A DNA stretch of 64,000 bases from positions 1-64,000 of the forward strand of contig NZ_FUWR01000005.1 in the NCBI RefSeq assembly GCF_900167465.1, in the 5' to 3' direction. Shown one piece after another: positions 15,652-24,652 of this stretch (positions are counted from its first letter, which is position 1; the number at the start of each line of letters is the position of its first letter). The position numbers and the translations under genes are program-made. Source of the DNA: Trichlorobacter thiogenes (GTDB lineage Bacteria > Desulfobacterota > Desulfuromonadia > Geobacterales > Pseudopelobacteraceae). Under the pieces are notes generated by a model, which saw nothing but the letters and a program-made list of their open reading frames with translations, searched no databases and was not told the DNA's origin.

Positions 15652-17574
15652 TTAATACCTTCCGTACTTCTTACGGAACCGTTGCCGCAGCAGTTCTGCA
15701 GCGGTGTTGATGATAAAGGTCAGCACAAACAGCAGCACTGCCGAGAGAAACAGGGTCCGGTACAGCGTGCCGAACAGAGGAGCCTCAGGGATCTCCACCG
15801 CGATGTTGGCTGAAAGCGACCGCAAGCCATTGAACAGGGACCAGCTCATAATGGGCGTATTGCCGGTGGCCATCAGCACGATCATGGTCTCCCCCACCGC
15901 ACGACCAAAGCCGATCATAATGGCAGAAAAAACACCGGGCAGGGCAGAAGGCAAGATCACCCGCCAGGCGGTCTGCCAACGACTGGCGCCCAGAGCCAGT
16001 GAAGCGGCAGCCAGGTTGCGTGGCACATTAGAGAGGGCATCCTCGGCAATGGTAAAGATAATCGGGATCACGGCAAAGCCCAGGGCAATGGCAATAATGA
16101 TGCTGTTACGCTGGTCATAGCGCACCCCAAGGCTCGAGTAGAGCCACTGTTTCAGATCAGCGCCAAACAGGGTGGCCTCAAGCGGTGGGGCGATCAGACC
16201 GGATAACCAGAGTCCCAGCAGTACCACCGGCATCATGCAGATAAACTCATACCCCTTCAGTCGTCGCCCGACAGCGGTGTCTGCAACCGCCTTCCAGCTG
16301 AAGACCGCTATTAACAGCATGGCTGGCACGATTACCACCGCAAGAAACAGCATCAACAGGTTCTTGTCCATTAGCGGCGCCAACCAGAGACCGGCCAGAA
16401 AACCGATCACCACCGATGGCACTGCCGCCATGATCTCAACCGCTGGCTTAATCCGGCCTTTCAGGGTTGAAGACATGAACTGGCTGGTGTAGAGCGCCCC
16501 CAACAGCGCCAGCGGCACCGCAAACAGCATGGCAAACAGGGTGGCCTTAAAGGTACCGAAGATCAGCGGCATCAACGATATTTTAGCTTCAAAATCATCG
16601 GTGGCAGCAGAGGACTGCCAGACATACTCAGGCTTGTCATACCCTTCATACCAGACCTTGCCGAACAGGGTAGAGAACGAGACCTCCGGGTGAGGTATGG
16701 ACAGCTTCCAGACTGATACCTTGCCATCTGAGCCAGCCACCACCAGTTTTCTGCCGTTATCAGCAAAGGCAGCAGCTGCTACCCCGGAACCGGCCTTCAG
16801 TTCCAGCAGCAGGCGTTCACTGGTCATATGCAGCAGCTTGATCGTCCCAGCTGCATCAAAGGCCGCCAGAGACTTGTCGCGGGGGGAGGCTACTAACCGT
16901 TGGACCGGCTGCATGAAGCCGGGCAGATGGTGAATCAGGGTCAACTGTTTATCTTCACCGCTACCCGGTTTGCGTACCGGCATCCAGGTGGTGATCTGCC
17001 CCTTTGCATCACCCACTGCCAAAGAGGTATCTCCCAGCAGGGTGGTCAGCGCCGTAATCTTGCGGTGATCCTTAAACGCCTCCACTGTCTCCACCAGCCG
17101 CCCCTGACCTTCATCGGCCAGATCCCAGCGGACCAGCCAGCCGTTAGCCGTGGCAGCGTAGAGATTCTGCCCTTTACGTCCCAACCAGACGGCAGAGATG
17201 GCACCGGGCAGACTGTCACTCAGTTGATAGCTCTGCTGACTGACCTTTTCGTTACCCAGCAGATCTTTTTCAATCATCTTCCGCTGCACGTCAATCCGGT
17301 TATCCGGCAAAAGCCGCACTGAGATGTTGCCTTTTTCACCAAGTTCACGGGTCTGGTGTGTGCCACTAGCGTCACTTGCAACCAGGCTTTGCAGTTCAGC
17401 CGGAACATCGGCCAGTTTTTCTGCAGAAGGCGAGTAAAACAGCGGCAGGGCAACATTGGCGATCAGCAACAGAATGCCGATAACGGCAACGATAACGAAC
17501 AGACCACCAGCCTTGATCAGCCAGGCAGCCAGACGGTCATTACGGCGGGATTTATCTACAATTGAGGAGGCCAT
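15652..17574 (-). CDS. pstC: Phosphate ABC transporter permease PstC with periplasmic beta-propeller-like domain
   Basis: PstC pairs with PstA. At 640 residues it is twice the E. coli size. After TM1 (about 22-43) comes a periplasmic region of roughly 270 residues with WD40-like repeats (GQNLYAATANGWLVRWDL, DTSLAVGDAKGQITTW, DKSLAAFDAAGTIKLL, GRKLVVAGSDGKVSVWKL). The permease follows from about residue 330, with ALSNVPRNLAAASLALGAS as the EAA coupling loop. The extra propeller is known from some proteobacterial PstC proteins, but its role is unclear. The ATG lies downstream of a long palindrome that separates it from pstS. Confidence 0.94.
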   Translation of the reverse strand: MASSIVDKSRRNDRLAAWLIKAGGLFVIVAVIGILLLIANVALPLFYSPSAEKLADVPAELQSLVASDASGTHQTRELGEKGNISVRLLPDNRIDVQRKMIEKDLLGNEKVSQQSYQLSDSLPGAISAVWLGRKGQNLYAATANGWLVRWDLADEGQGRLVETVEAFKDHRKITALTTLLGDTSLAVGDAKGQITTWMPVRKPGSGEDKQLTLIHHLPGFMQPVQRLVASPRDKSLAAFDAAGTIKLLHMTSERLLLELKAGSGVAAAAFADNGRKLVVAGSDGKVSVWKLSIPHPEVSFSTLFGKVWYEGYDKPEYVWQSSAATDDFEAKISLMPLIFGTFKATLFAMLFAVPLALLGALYTSQFMSSTLKGRIKPAVEIMAAVPSVVIGFLAGLWLAPLMDKNLLMLFLAVVIVPAMLLIAVFSWKAVADTAVGRRLKGYEFICMMPVVLLGLWLSGLIAPPLEATLFGADLKQWLYSSLGVRYDQRNSIIIAIALGFAVIPIIFTIAEDALSNVPRNLAAASLALGASRWQTAWRVILPSALPGVFSAIMIGFGRAVGETMIVLMATGNTPIMSWSLFNGLRSLSANIAVEIPEAPLFGTLYRTLFLSAVLLFVLTFIINTAAELLRQRFRKKYGRY

Positions 17575-17625
17575 GGAAAATCCGGGTACTGTCTTTGTAT
17601 TTCATATACGCAAATGGAATGAAAC

Positions 17626-17741
17626 GAGGATTTTTTTGTTCTGAGTGGGGCAATCAAGGAGTGGCGAGGAGGCGTACTACTTTGTACGCCGCACAAGCCA
17701 CTCCATCGATTAACACGCTCAGGCTAGAAAAAGACCGTTTC
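17626..17741. repeat. Long palindrome between pstS and pstC (GTAC-core family)
   Basis: The centre GGCGTAC-TACTTT-GTACGCC (17671-17690) is flanked by GGAGTGGC / GCCACTCC and outer CTGAG / CTCAG and T-run / A-run ends, giving an imperfect palindrome of about 115 bp. It lies right after the pstS stop and may act as an RNA hairpin that protects the pstS transcript and limits read-through into pstC. Related elements are at 21724 and 61669. Confidence 0.75.
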
Positions 17742-18706
17742 TACTTCAGTGCTTTCAGTTGCTGCTCAACAACCTTGGCAGGCAGCGGATCATAGCCATC
17801 CTTCACCACAATCTGCTGACCTTCCTTGGAAAGGGCAAATTTCAGGAACTCTTCAGTCACCTTGGGCAGCGGCTGACCCGGCTTCTTGGCTACATAGATG
17901 TAGAGCATACGAGCCAGGGGATACTTGCCGGACAACACGTTGGCATAGTTGGCTTCATAGACGGTGCCACCTTTTTTGTCAGACAGGGGCACTGCCTTAA
18001 CACCTGAAGTGGCGTAGCCGATACCGGAGTAGCCCATGGCACTGATATCCTTGGCAACACCTTCAACAACCGAAGCGGAGCCGGGCTGCTCTTTTACGGT
18101 ACTCTTGAAGTCACCTTTATTCAGAGTGTGCTCCTTGAAGTAGCCATAGGTACCAGAGGCAGAGTTACGACCGAACAGGGAGATCGGCTTGGCTGCCAGT
18201 GAACCGCTTACACCAACCTGGCCCCAGGTAGTGATATCGGCCAGACCACGCTTGTGGGTCTTGGAGAAGATGGCATCAACCTCATCCAGAGACAGGGACT
18301 TAATCGGGTTATCCTTATTGACAAACACAGCCAGTGAATCCAGGGCCACACCGATCTTGGTCGGCTTGTAGCCGTACTTCTTCTCAAAATCTTCAATCTC
18401 TTTGCCCTTCATCTCGCGGGACATGGGACCCAGTTGAGCAGTACCGGCGATCAGGGCCGGAGGAGCAGTTGAAGAGCCTTTGCCCTCAATCTGAATGTTC
18501 ACGTTGGGATACTTCTTCTTGAACCCTTCTGCCCAGTAGGTCATCAGGTTGTTCAGGGTATCGGAACCGATACTGCCCAGGTTGCCGGATACGCCGGACG
18601 TTGCCTTATAGGTTGGCAGCTTGGCATCTACCTTCACTTTTTCTGCATGGGCCGCAGTGGCGATACAGAAGGTGGCGCACAGCGCCAGAACGCTCTTTTT
18701 CAACAT
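17741..18706 (-). CDS. pstS: Periplasmic phosphate-binding protein PstS
   Basis: PstS captures phosphate in the periplasm for PstCAB. The 321-residue length is normal. A signal peptide (MLKKSVLALCATFCIATAAHA) ends near residue 21. Ligand-contacting blocks are NLGSIGSDTLNNLMTYWAEG, EGKGSSTAPPALIAG, LGPMSREM, FGRNSASGTYGYFKEH and GYSGIGYATSGVK. A strong AGGAGG precedes the ATG. A Pho-box-like element lies about 60-90 bases upstream. It is the first gene of the pstSCAB-phoU operon. Confidence 0.97.
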   Translation of the reverse strand: MLKKSVLALCATFCIATAAHAEKVKVDAKLPTYKATSGVSGNLGSIGSDTLNNLMTYWAEGFKKKYPNVNIQIEGKGSSTAPPALIAGTAQLGPMSREMKGKEIEDFEKKYGYKPTKIGVALDSLAVFVNKDNPIKSLSLDEVDAIFSKTHKRGLADITTWGQVGVSGSLAAKPISLFGRNSASGTYGYFKEHTLNKGDFKSTVKEQPGSASVVEGVAKDISAMGYSGIGYATSGVKAVPLSDKKGGTVYEANYANVLSGKYPLARMLYIYVAKKPGQPLPKVTEEFLKFALSKEGQQIVVKDGYDPLPAKVVEQQLKALK

Positions 18707-18765
18707 TGGTACATCCTCCTTGGTATTGTTCGTGTTTTCAGGTTGTGTGTAGCTTGATTGCCACC

Positions 18766-18795
18766 TTACACAGCTTTTGTGACAGGCATGTTACG
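18766..18795 (-). promoter_or_regulatory. Putative Pho box upstream of pstS
   Basis: Read on the gene strand, CGTAACATGCCTGTCACA contains two TGTNACA-like units (plus-strand 18789-18795 and 18778-18784) exactly 11 bp apart. A weaker third unit TGTGTAA lies 12 bp further on. The PhoB consensus is a pair of CTGTCAT units with 11-bp periodicity. It overlaps the stop codon of the upstream GH3-like gene. Confidence 0.65.
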
Positions 18796-20374
18796 GAGAG
18801 GCAAAAGGTTGGTGACTATTGTTACAGGCATAGGCAGACAGGCTTTGTACCAGCTCTCCGGTCAGGGTCGGGTCGATATGGGGGATCTTGCTCTGGCCAC
18901 CAAGTTTGCCACGCACCTGGGCAGACCAGTCGTAAATCTGTTGTTCCGATACCAACAGCACACGAGGACTGTTGATCCTACCTTGCTGGCGGAAGGTGTC
19001 GTAATCGGCATTTGAATCACGTAGCTGTTCATCCAGCAGCGTTGCTGCCTGATCAGACAACAGCCCATCACCACGGCAGGCCAGCACCCAGTGGTGGCAG
19101 CGGCCACCAATATCAGCCCCTACCATAAACTCTCGCACCATACCGTCATGCTTACCGTTCAACCCGGCAACCGCCTGCTCCACCTCACTCTGGGTCACCT
19201 TTTCTTCAAAACGATCCAAAAATTTATCCCGGCCGGTAAACTCAAATCTGAACCGATCCTTGTCCAGAAAGCGCAGGGTGTCACCGATGTGGTAACGCCA
19301 GAGACCAGCACAGGTGGAAAGGATCACGGCATAGCGCTGCCCCACCACCACCTCGGCCAAGGATACGGCTCGGGCATCTGGCAACGGCGCACCGGTCTCA
19401 TCAAGCTGCTCAATCGGCACAAACTCAAAAAGAGCACCATAAAACGGGGTCAGCCGCATGGTTGCCTCACCCTGCACCTGAAAGCCCATGAACGCCTCGG
19501 ATGAGGGCAACAGCTCCAGAAAATCAGGACCGCCTGAAGGAAGCAGGCGCTGATATTCAGCAGCATAGGGGGCCATGCTGGTGCCACCGTGGATGATCAG
19601 CTCAAGATTAGGCAACACCTCAGACACAGAGCGGCCTGATAGGGCCTCCACCTGCTTCAACAGCAGCAAGATCCAGGGCGGCACCCCGGAAATGATGCGG
19701 ATCTTCTGGTCATCCAGCAGCAGACGGGCCATCCCCTCAAGTCGCTGGTCCCAGGGGGCCGAAGTCAGCGGCTCCTGCGGCTCCACAAACGGATTCAGCC
19801 AGGAGGGGCGCTGCTGCAGGGTAATGGCGCTCATATCGCCGGCCAGCACCCCTTCTCCCATCTGCTTGAGTTGGGTGCTGCCAGCCATATAGAGGATCTT
19901 GCCCGCTGGAATGTTGCTACCCGGCTTGGCAGCCAGATAGCAGCAAAGCATATCCAGGGCTGCCCGCTGGTTCATGTTGAACATCTCGGCAGTAAAGGGG
20001 ATGAACTTGGTTGGCGCCGTGGTGCCGGAGGTCTCACAGAACCAGGGGACCAGGCCGGGCCAGGTCTGGTCCTGCAAGCGCAACTGCTGCCCCTGTGGTG
20101 TGGTTGTCAGGCTGGCTGCAAACCAGTCATCCCAGAACTGACGATAGGTACGGATCGGCACCTGTTGTTGAAAACGGCGATAACAGGTATCAAACGGCAG
20201 ACCGGCCAAGCCGGCAAAACCATAGGTAACACCAAAGCGGGTGGCAGCGGCCTTGCGCAGCAGGCGCGGCAGCAATTCACGCTGGCTGTCCAGTGGATCT
20301 TTACGCAAAAACTGCCGGGCGCGGATATCAGCAGCGGCATGCAGCGGAAGGGAAAGTAGTGATGAGAGATTCAA
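18791..20374 (-). CDS. GH3-like acyl-adenylating enzyme
   Basis: The protein belongs to the GH3/auxin-responsive family of the ANL adenylating superfamily, which activates carboxylates with ATP for conjugation. The P-loop-like motif SGTTAPTKFIPFT near residue 115 (of 527), the LELIIHGGTSMAPY block and the YRYHIGD-type motif LWRYHIGDTLRFLDKDRFRFEFTGRDKFLD (cited in part) define the family. Bacterial members are poorly characterised; the substrate is unknown. A TTG at 20374 with AGGAG five bases before it is the best start; a GTG lies seven codons further upstream. It sits between pst and an alpha/beta hydrolase gene on the same strand. Confidence 0.85.
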   Translation of the reverse strand: MNLSSLLSLPLHAAADIRARQFLRKDPLDSQRELLPRLLRKAAATRFGVTYGFAGLAGLPFDTCYRRFQQQVPIRTYRQFWDDWFAASLTTTPQGQQLRLQDQTWPGLVPWFCETSGTTAPTKFIPFTAEMFNMNQRAALDMLCCYLAAKPGSNIPAGKILYMAGSTQLKQMGEGVLAGDMSAITLQQRPSWLNPFVEPQEPLTSAPWDQRLEGMARLLLDDQKIRIISGVPPWILLLLKQVEALSGRSVSEVLPNLELIIHGGTSMAPYAAEYQRLLPSGGPDFLELLPSSEAFMGFQVQGEATMRLTPFYGALFEFVPIEQLDETGAPLPDARAVSLAEVVVGQRYAVILSTCAGLWRYHIGDTLRFLDKDRFRFEFTGRDKFLDRFEEKVTQSEVEQAVAGLNGKHDGMVREFMVGADIGGRCHHWVLACRGDGLLSDQAATLLDEQLRDSNADYDTFRQQGRINSPRVLLVSEQQIYDWSAQVRGKLGGQSKIPHIDPTLTGELVQSLSAYACNNSHQPFASP

Positions 20375-20430
20375 TGAGTCTCCTAAAAAAGACACCTATT
20401 CAGCAAATAAAGTCAAAAACTGGCAATGTA

Positions 20431-20526
20431 ACAGGGATACAAGGGATACAAGCGGATAAGATCCAAAAATCACATTAGGATGCCTGTTTTAGATGGTTTT
20501 ATCCTGTTCATCCTTTTTATCCCTGT
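20431..20526. repeat. Inverted repeat of the ACAGGGATA type
   Basis: The left arm (20431-20459, ACAGGGATACAAGGGATACA...) and right arm (20499-20526, TTATCCTGTTCATCC...CCCTGT) are imperfect inverted copies. Each contains internal GGGATA/GGATAA repeats. The rest of the 20375-20621 gap holds nothing else recognisable. Such elements occur at many loci in related genomes. Confidence 0.6.
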
Positions 20527-20621
20527 CAAAAAGCCTTTGGAAGTTCAAGCTGTTGCATTACTACTGAATAGTTACTTATTTCTTTGTGTTTTTTGCGGCA
20601 AGTCATCATTTTCAGGTTTCA

Positions 20622-21704
20622 TTACACAACCGCCAACAGCGGTTGATTATGCAGCTTCTGCAACCACTGCTCCATACGTGGATTGTAACAGTGCTGATGG
20701 AAGATCAGCGAGGCATGGGCCACCGGATCGGCATCGCTGTTGGATGCAATAAGGCAGGTCTTGCCTTCCGGAAAGACAGACCGCAGGGCAGCATGGTCAG
20801 CACAGAGCTGCAGGGTGGGTGAACCAGGCACCAGAATGCTCTGCTCATCCTCTGCCAGCATGACCAGGGTTGGTCCACTAAAGATGGTCCTGGCCGGAGC
20901 TGGCTCAGCAAAGCTGCGCAAGGCCAGTACCCGCTGATAGCCTCCCAGGTTGGAGGTATGTTCCAGCACACCAAAGATCCGCTGCCGAATGGCCAGATGG
21001 CGGGTGGTCAGGTTACGATTTTCCGCCCCTGCCTCAAACAGCGCCTGAAAGCAGCGCCGTGCCCGTTCAAGCTGGCGGTTCAGGTTGGTCTCATCATTGG
21101 GGTCGGCCTTCAATATTTTACGGAGATTTGATTCCAGCATCCGCACGCCGCCACTGCGCTGGTCATCGGGCCGAATCAGGTCAGCGGTACAGAGCACCGG
21201 GCTGACCAGCAGCAGGCCGCGCAAACGATCATGCAGCTGCTCTGAGGCGCGGCGCAGAAAATCAACCACCAGACCGGCCCCGAAACTGACCCCCATCAGC
21301 ACCGGCCGCTGCCCCTTCAGCGTCAGCTCATCAATCAGGTCTGCCAACTGGGCCTCAAACAGCTCCTGACTAAAACCGTTACGGGGATAATTCAGATAGT
21401 AGATGCTGCCATGGCTACGCAGGATCGGACGCTGGAACTCCACCACCTCGGTGGCATCCGGTACAAACCCAGCCACCACAATGGTGGGCCGCCCCCCAGC
21501 AGACTTTTCACGATAGACCTGGCAGCGCACCGCATGCAGACTGTGATACCGCTCCCACAACGCCAGCTCCCGTGGACGGTGACGCTGCTTGTACGGCTTG
21601 ATCGCTATGGAACGGAAAAATCCGGCCGTGGCTGTGGCCATGGTCATCAACGCCGGGTGACGCTCAGTTAACGGCTGCAGGTGCCTGCTTAACAACTGCT
21701 TCAT
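20622..21704 (-). CDS. Alpha/beta hydrolase-fold protein
   Basis: This 360-residue cytoplasmic protein has an alpha/beta hydrolase core. PTIVVAGFVPDATEVVEFQRP is the first strand and oxyanion region (cited in part). PVLMGVSFGAGLVVDFLRR carries the G-x-S-x-G nucleophile elbow (GVSFG). TLVMLAEDEQSILV likely carries the acid residue, and DPVAHASLIFHQH the catalytic His near residue 335. The N-terminal 60 residues are basic. The substrate is unknown; cotranscription with the GH3-like gene suggests hydrolysis or editing of a related ester or amide. The ATG has a GGGAG site. Confidence 0.78.
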   Translation of the reverse strand: MKQLLSRHLQPLTERHPALMTMATATAGFFRSIAIKPYKQRHRPRELALWERYHSLHAVRCQVYREKSAGGRPTIVVAGFVPDATEVVEFQRPILRSHGSIYYLNYPRNGFSQELFEAQLADLIDELTLKGQRPVLMGVSFGAGLVVDFLRRASEQLHDRLRGLLLVSPVLCTADLIRPDDQRSGGVRMLESNLRKILKADPNDETNLNRQLERARRCFQALFEAGAENRNLTTRHLAIRQRIFGVLEHTSNLGGYQRVLALRSFAEPAPARTIFSGPTLVMLAEDEQSILVPGSPTLQLCADHAALRSVFPEGKTCLIASNSDADPVAHASLIFHQHCYNPRMEQWLQKLHNQPLLAVV

Positions 21705-21723
21705 GGGTGATCTCCCCGATCTT

Positions 21724-21847
21724 ATTCCGGTTCCAGTTCAAGGATGAGATCAAGGCGGCGAGGAATTCGGCGACGTAGGCGTACACGCAGTACGTTGAGG
21801 AGCCGAAGACGAGCCAACGAAGATAACACCTTGAAATGGAATTGGAA
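21724..21847. repeat. Long imperfect palindrome (GTAC-core family)
   Basis: Arms ATTCCGGTTCCAGTTCAAGG... and its inverted counterpart ending CCTTGAAATGGAATTGGAAT enclose a centre GTAC-ACGCA-GTAC at 21781-21794, with matching TTCGGC / GCCGAA blocks. It lies between the 31-residue frame and the hydrolase gene. Confidence 0.65.
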
Positions 21848-21943
21848 TTAGGCCTGTCGGCCGGTCAAGCGCCGCAGGCGCTCAAGTTGCTGGTCAATCA
21901 GATCAAACTGCCGCTTCATCGTCAAAATCCGCACCAGAAACAT
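21848..21943 (-). CDS. Possible 31-residue small protein
   Basis: A short frame, ATG at 21943 to TAA, encodes a basic helical peptide (MFLVRILTMKRQFDLIDQQL, then ERLRRLTGRQA). A good ribosome-binding site (GAGGTGG) lies five bases before the ATG. The frame starts 11 bases after the stop of the zinc-ribbon protein gene on the same strand. The helix has a heptad-like pattern of Leu/Ile. No family is recognised, and it could be a chance frame; the ribosome-binding site and tight spacing are the arguments for it. Confidence 0.45.
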   Translation of the reverse strand: MFLVRILTMKRQFDLIDQQLERLRRLTGRQA

Positions 21944-21954
21944 AGTCCACCTCG

Positions 21955-22146
21955 TTAGCACTGTCCGGCCATCATCTGCCGCTGTCCACCAGCCAGCGCG
22001 ATACTTGAAGTAGGAAAACTGGTGGTGCGGTGGCAGGCGCCGCAGGCAACATCACCGTTTGCCACCCGTACCCAGAGGGTCCGGTTTTCGCTGTCACACC
22101 AGTCACAGGTCCAGGCATAGTAATCATCAAGGGTCTTTGTTCTCAT
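21955..22146 (-). CDS. Small double-CxxC zinc-ribbon-like protein
   Basis: This 63-residue protein has CDWC near residue 14 and CGAC near residue 34, spaced as in a small zinc ribbon, then a Ser/Thr-rich and Gly/Gln tail ending in Cys. The second of two close ATGs (22146) was chosen, because AGGAGG directly abuts the first (22155) and is nine bases before the second. No function is evident; such proteins often bind nucleic acid or a partner. The gene is divergent from the chemoreceptor gene and shares its upstream region. Confidence 0.7.
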   Translation of the reverse strand: MRTKTLDDYYAWTCDWCDSENRTLWVRVANGDVACGACHRTTSFPTSSIALAGGQRQMMAGQC

Positions 22147-22305
22147 CGCAGTCATCCTCCTGCCTCGTTCATTGGCATCCTTTTTTTGTTTGTCAGACCA
22201 TACCGTTTAAACATGACGTTTGGGTGTCGGGATTCCAAAGAGTCTGCAACAACGGCCAGAAGCCTGAAAACGGCCATCGGGCATGCCACAGACATTTTTC
22301 TCTAT

Positions 22306-22347
22306 TGTCACAGGGCTGTAACAGCGGCCTGTTACTGTCCTGTTTCA
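22306..22347 (+). promoter_or_regulatory. Putative double Pho box upstream of the chemoreceptor operon
   Basis: TGTCACA (22306) and TGTAACA (22317) are 11 bp apart. TGTTACT (22330) and TGTTTCA (22341) are again 11 bp apart. This resembles two adjacent PhoB sites and matches the elements before pstS, phoB and DUF47-pit. The start codon is at 22374; only the first pair leaves room for a -10 element. Confidence 0.55.
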
Positions 22348-22373
22348 CGCATCAAAAGGGAGGAAAACACGCC

Positions 22374-24605
22374 ATGACCATTCGCCTGAAACTGCTGATC
22401 AACAGCCTGATTACCTTTGCCGGTTTTGCTGCTGTTGTGCTGCTGGGCTACTACACCATCGCCGGATTTCAGACCAACATACGGGAGCTGACCACCCGCT
22501 CCACCCCACTGCAGGTCAAGATGCTGCAGTTCCAGCAGACCGTGGAACGGCTCTCCGGTGATCTGCTGCAAACCGGCATGCTGGAAGATCCCCAAGAGCT
22601 GCAGAAGCAGACCGCTGTGATGGAAGAGCGCCGTAAAAGGCTTGATCAACTGAATAAAGAGATACAGGAGCTGAAGGGGGTACAACTGGATGTGTCTGCC
22701 TTTGCAACCCTTGAACAGCAGGTGGCTGCGGCGTTGCGCGACAAGTTCGCCAGTCTGGAGATATTTAAGGCAGAGGCTACCAATCTGAGCGGTTCCATTA
22801 AGGCTGCTGAAAAATCACTTGAAGGGATTCGTGACGTTATCTCAGGACTGCGCAGCACGGCAGCACGGCGTGCCTCAGCCTATTCAAAAGATATTGACCG
22901 CGCCCTGAAAGGTGAAACCGTAACCGGTCTGAACGATACCGCGACCCTGCAGGACAAGATTCAGAACTATCGTAATGGTGTTGAAAACGACATGGAGATC
23001 AACAAGCGGGTCATGACTGCAGTTGAAGCAGTGGACAGCATTCATATTGACCTGCGCCTGCTGGATGCCAAGGCCCGGATGGTAATGCTCAGCAGCTCTG
23101 CAGCGGAGCTGGACAGACTGGTGGCAGAGATCAATGGTGTTCAAGCAAGAATCAGTAAGCATTTAAAGCAGGCAGAAACAGAAGTCATGTCAGTCAAAAG
23201 CGGTGGCGTGGTCAAGGATGCCATTGAGCAGATCGGCAACGGCACAGGACGGGCAGGCGCTGCAATCAGGCGGATCACCACGGCCCAGCGCAATGTGCTG
23301 GCCAGCATGGGGCAGGTTGAGGCAACTGTAGCCAAAGTCAGACAGGTAACCATGGAGCAGGCACGCCAGAGTGAGGCCCAGGTCTCAGCCACCACCAGCG
23401 AGCAGCATACGTTTGTTGAGGAGATGACCAGCACCTCACGCAAACGGACTGGAATCATGCTGGGTGGTGCGCTGACAATCGGCATACTGGTACTGACCCT
23501 TAACTGGCTGGTGGCCAGAATTATCCGCAAGCCCCTTGCTCTGCTGCAAACAACTATCGGCGAGATTGCAGAAAGTCGTGACCTGCGCCGCAGTATTGAG
23601 GTCCAGAACCACGATGAAATCGGTCAGTCCATCAATGCCTTTAACCGCTTGATCAGCTCATTCAGACGTATTGTAGGCACCATAGCCGGAACCGCCGGAA
23701 CCCTGGCCAACACCTCACAGGAACTTTCAGGCACGGTAAGCCTGATCACCTGCCAGGTACAGGAACAGAGTGAACGGGTCAGCCAGGTTGCCACGGCAGG
23801 CAGTGAGTTGTACCAGACCGTGGCAGATGTCGCGCAGCACACGGCACGGATTGCTGATTCAGCCGGAATGGCCCGACAGACCGCTCAGGACGGTGCCAAG
23901 GTGGTGAACCGAACCATTGCAGAGGTACAGGCCATAGCCGATTCGGTGGGGGAGTCACAAACTACCATTGCCAGCCTGCATGGGCGATCTCAACAGATCG
24001 GTGAGATCCTTGCAACCATCCGTGACATTGCCGACCAGACCGGCCTGCTGGCGCTGAATGCCGCCATTGAAGCGGCCCGGGCCGGCGAACACGGACTTGG
24101 CTTTACCGTGGTGGCCAATGAGGTACGCAACCTCTCCCGTCGTGCCGAGGAAGCCACAGCTGAAATCGCCGAAAAGCTCACCGCTATCCAGAGTGACACC
24201 AGCAGGGCCGTTGAGACCATGCAGCAGAGCCTGACACAGGTTAATCAAGGTATTCGCTACTCTGAAAAGGCGGGCTTTGCCCTTGCCAGTATTGTTGAAA
24301 GCGTTGACGGTCTGCAGGGGATGACCCAGCAGATCGCCACTGCAACGGAAGAGCTGTCTGCCACCTCCAGCCAGATCAGCGATGACATCCTTGCCATTGA
24401 CAGCTCACTGCGGCAGACCCTGCAGGCCACCGGTGCCATCTCGGAAGAATCAATCCGGCTGGCAGCCATCTCACAGGAACTACAGGCCGAGCTGAATCAG
24501 TTTCAGTATGACGAACCACCGGTTTTAACCACCGAACCGTCACCGCAGCAGCGCTACCAGCCGCCTGTTTTTAACATGCTGAACAACCTCCCTGCAGCAG
24601 CGTAG
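22374..24605 (+). CDS. Methyl-accepting chemotaxis protein
   Basis: This 743-residue membrane receptor has TM1 at about residues 8-30, a long helical sensory region (about 31-355) and TM2 near 360-383. A HAMP domain (about 385-440) and a signalling domain follow, with the conserved hairpin tip ADQTGLLALNAAIEAARAGE (20 residues) and FTVVANEVRNLSRR. It transmits ligand state to CheA/CheW; the ligand is not known. The start has GGGAGG 9-10 bases upstream. It is the first of three plus-strand genes (gaps 47 and 27 bases). The double Pho-box-like element upstream and a PstS-like domain two genes downstream hint at phosphate-related sensing; this is inference. Confidence 0.93.
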   Translation: MTIRLKLLINSLITFAGFAAVVLLGYYTIAGFQTNIRELTTRSTPLQVKMLQFQQTVERLSGDLLQTGMLEDPQELQKQTAVMEERRKRLDQLNKEIQELKGVQLDVSAFATLEQQVAAALRDKFASLEIFKAEATNLSGSIKAAEKSLEGIRDVISGLRSTAARRASAYSKDIDRALKGETVTGLNDTATLQDKIQNYRNGVENDMEINKRVMTAVEAVDSIHIDLRLLDAKARMVMLSSSAAELDRLVAEINGVQARISKHLKQAETEVMSVKSGGVVKDAIEQIGNGTGRAGAAIRRITTAQRNVLASMGQVEATVAKVRQVTMEQARQSEAQVSATTSEQHTFVEEMTSTSRKRTGIMLGGALTIGILVLTLNWLVARIIRKPLALLQTTIGEIAESRDLRRSIEVQNHDEIGQSINAFNRLISSFRRIVGTIAGTAGTLANTSQELSGTVSLITCQVQEQSERVSQVATAGSELYQTVADVAQHTARIADSAGMARQTAQDGAKVVNRTIAEVQAIADSVGESQTTIASLHGRSQQIGEILATIRDIADQTGLLALNAAIEAARAGEHGLGFTVVANEVRNLSRRAEEATAEIAEKLTAIQSDTSRAVETMQQSLTQVNQGIRYSEKAGFALASIVESVDGLQGMTQQIATATEELSATSSQISDDILAIDSSLRQTLQATGAISEESIRLAAISQELQAELNQFQYDEPPVLTTEPSPQQRYQPPVFNMLNNLPAAA

Positions 24606-24652
24606 CCGCAACTGAACGTTGTCCGTCAACCTTGCTCACAGAGGAACCACCT

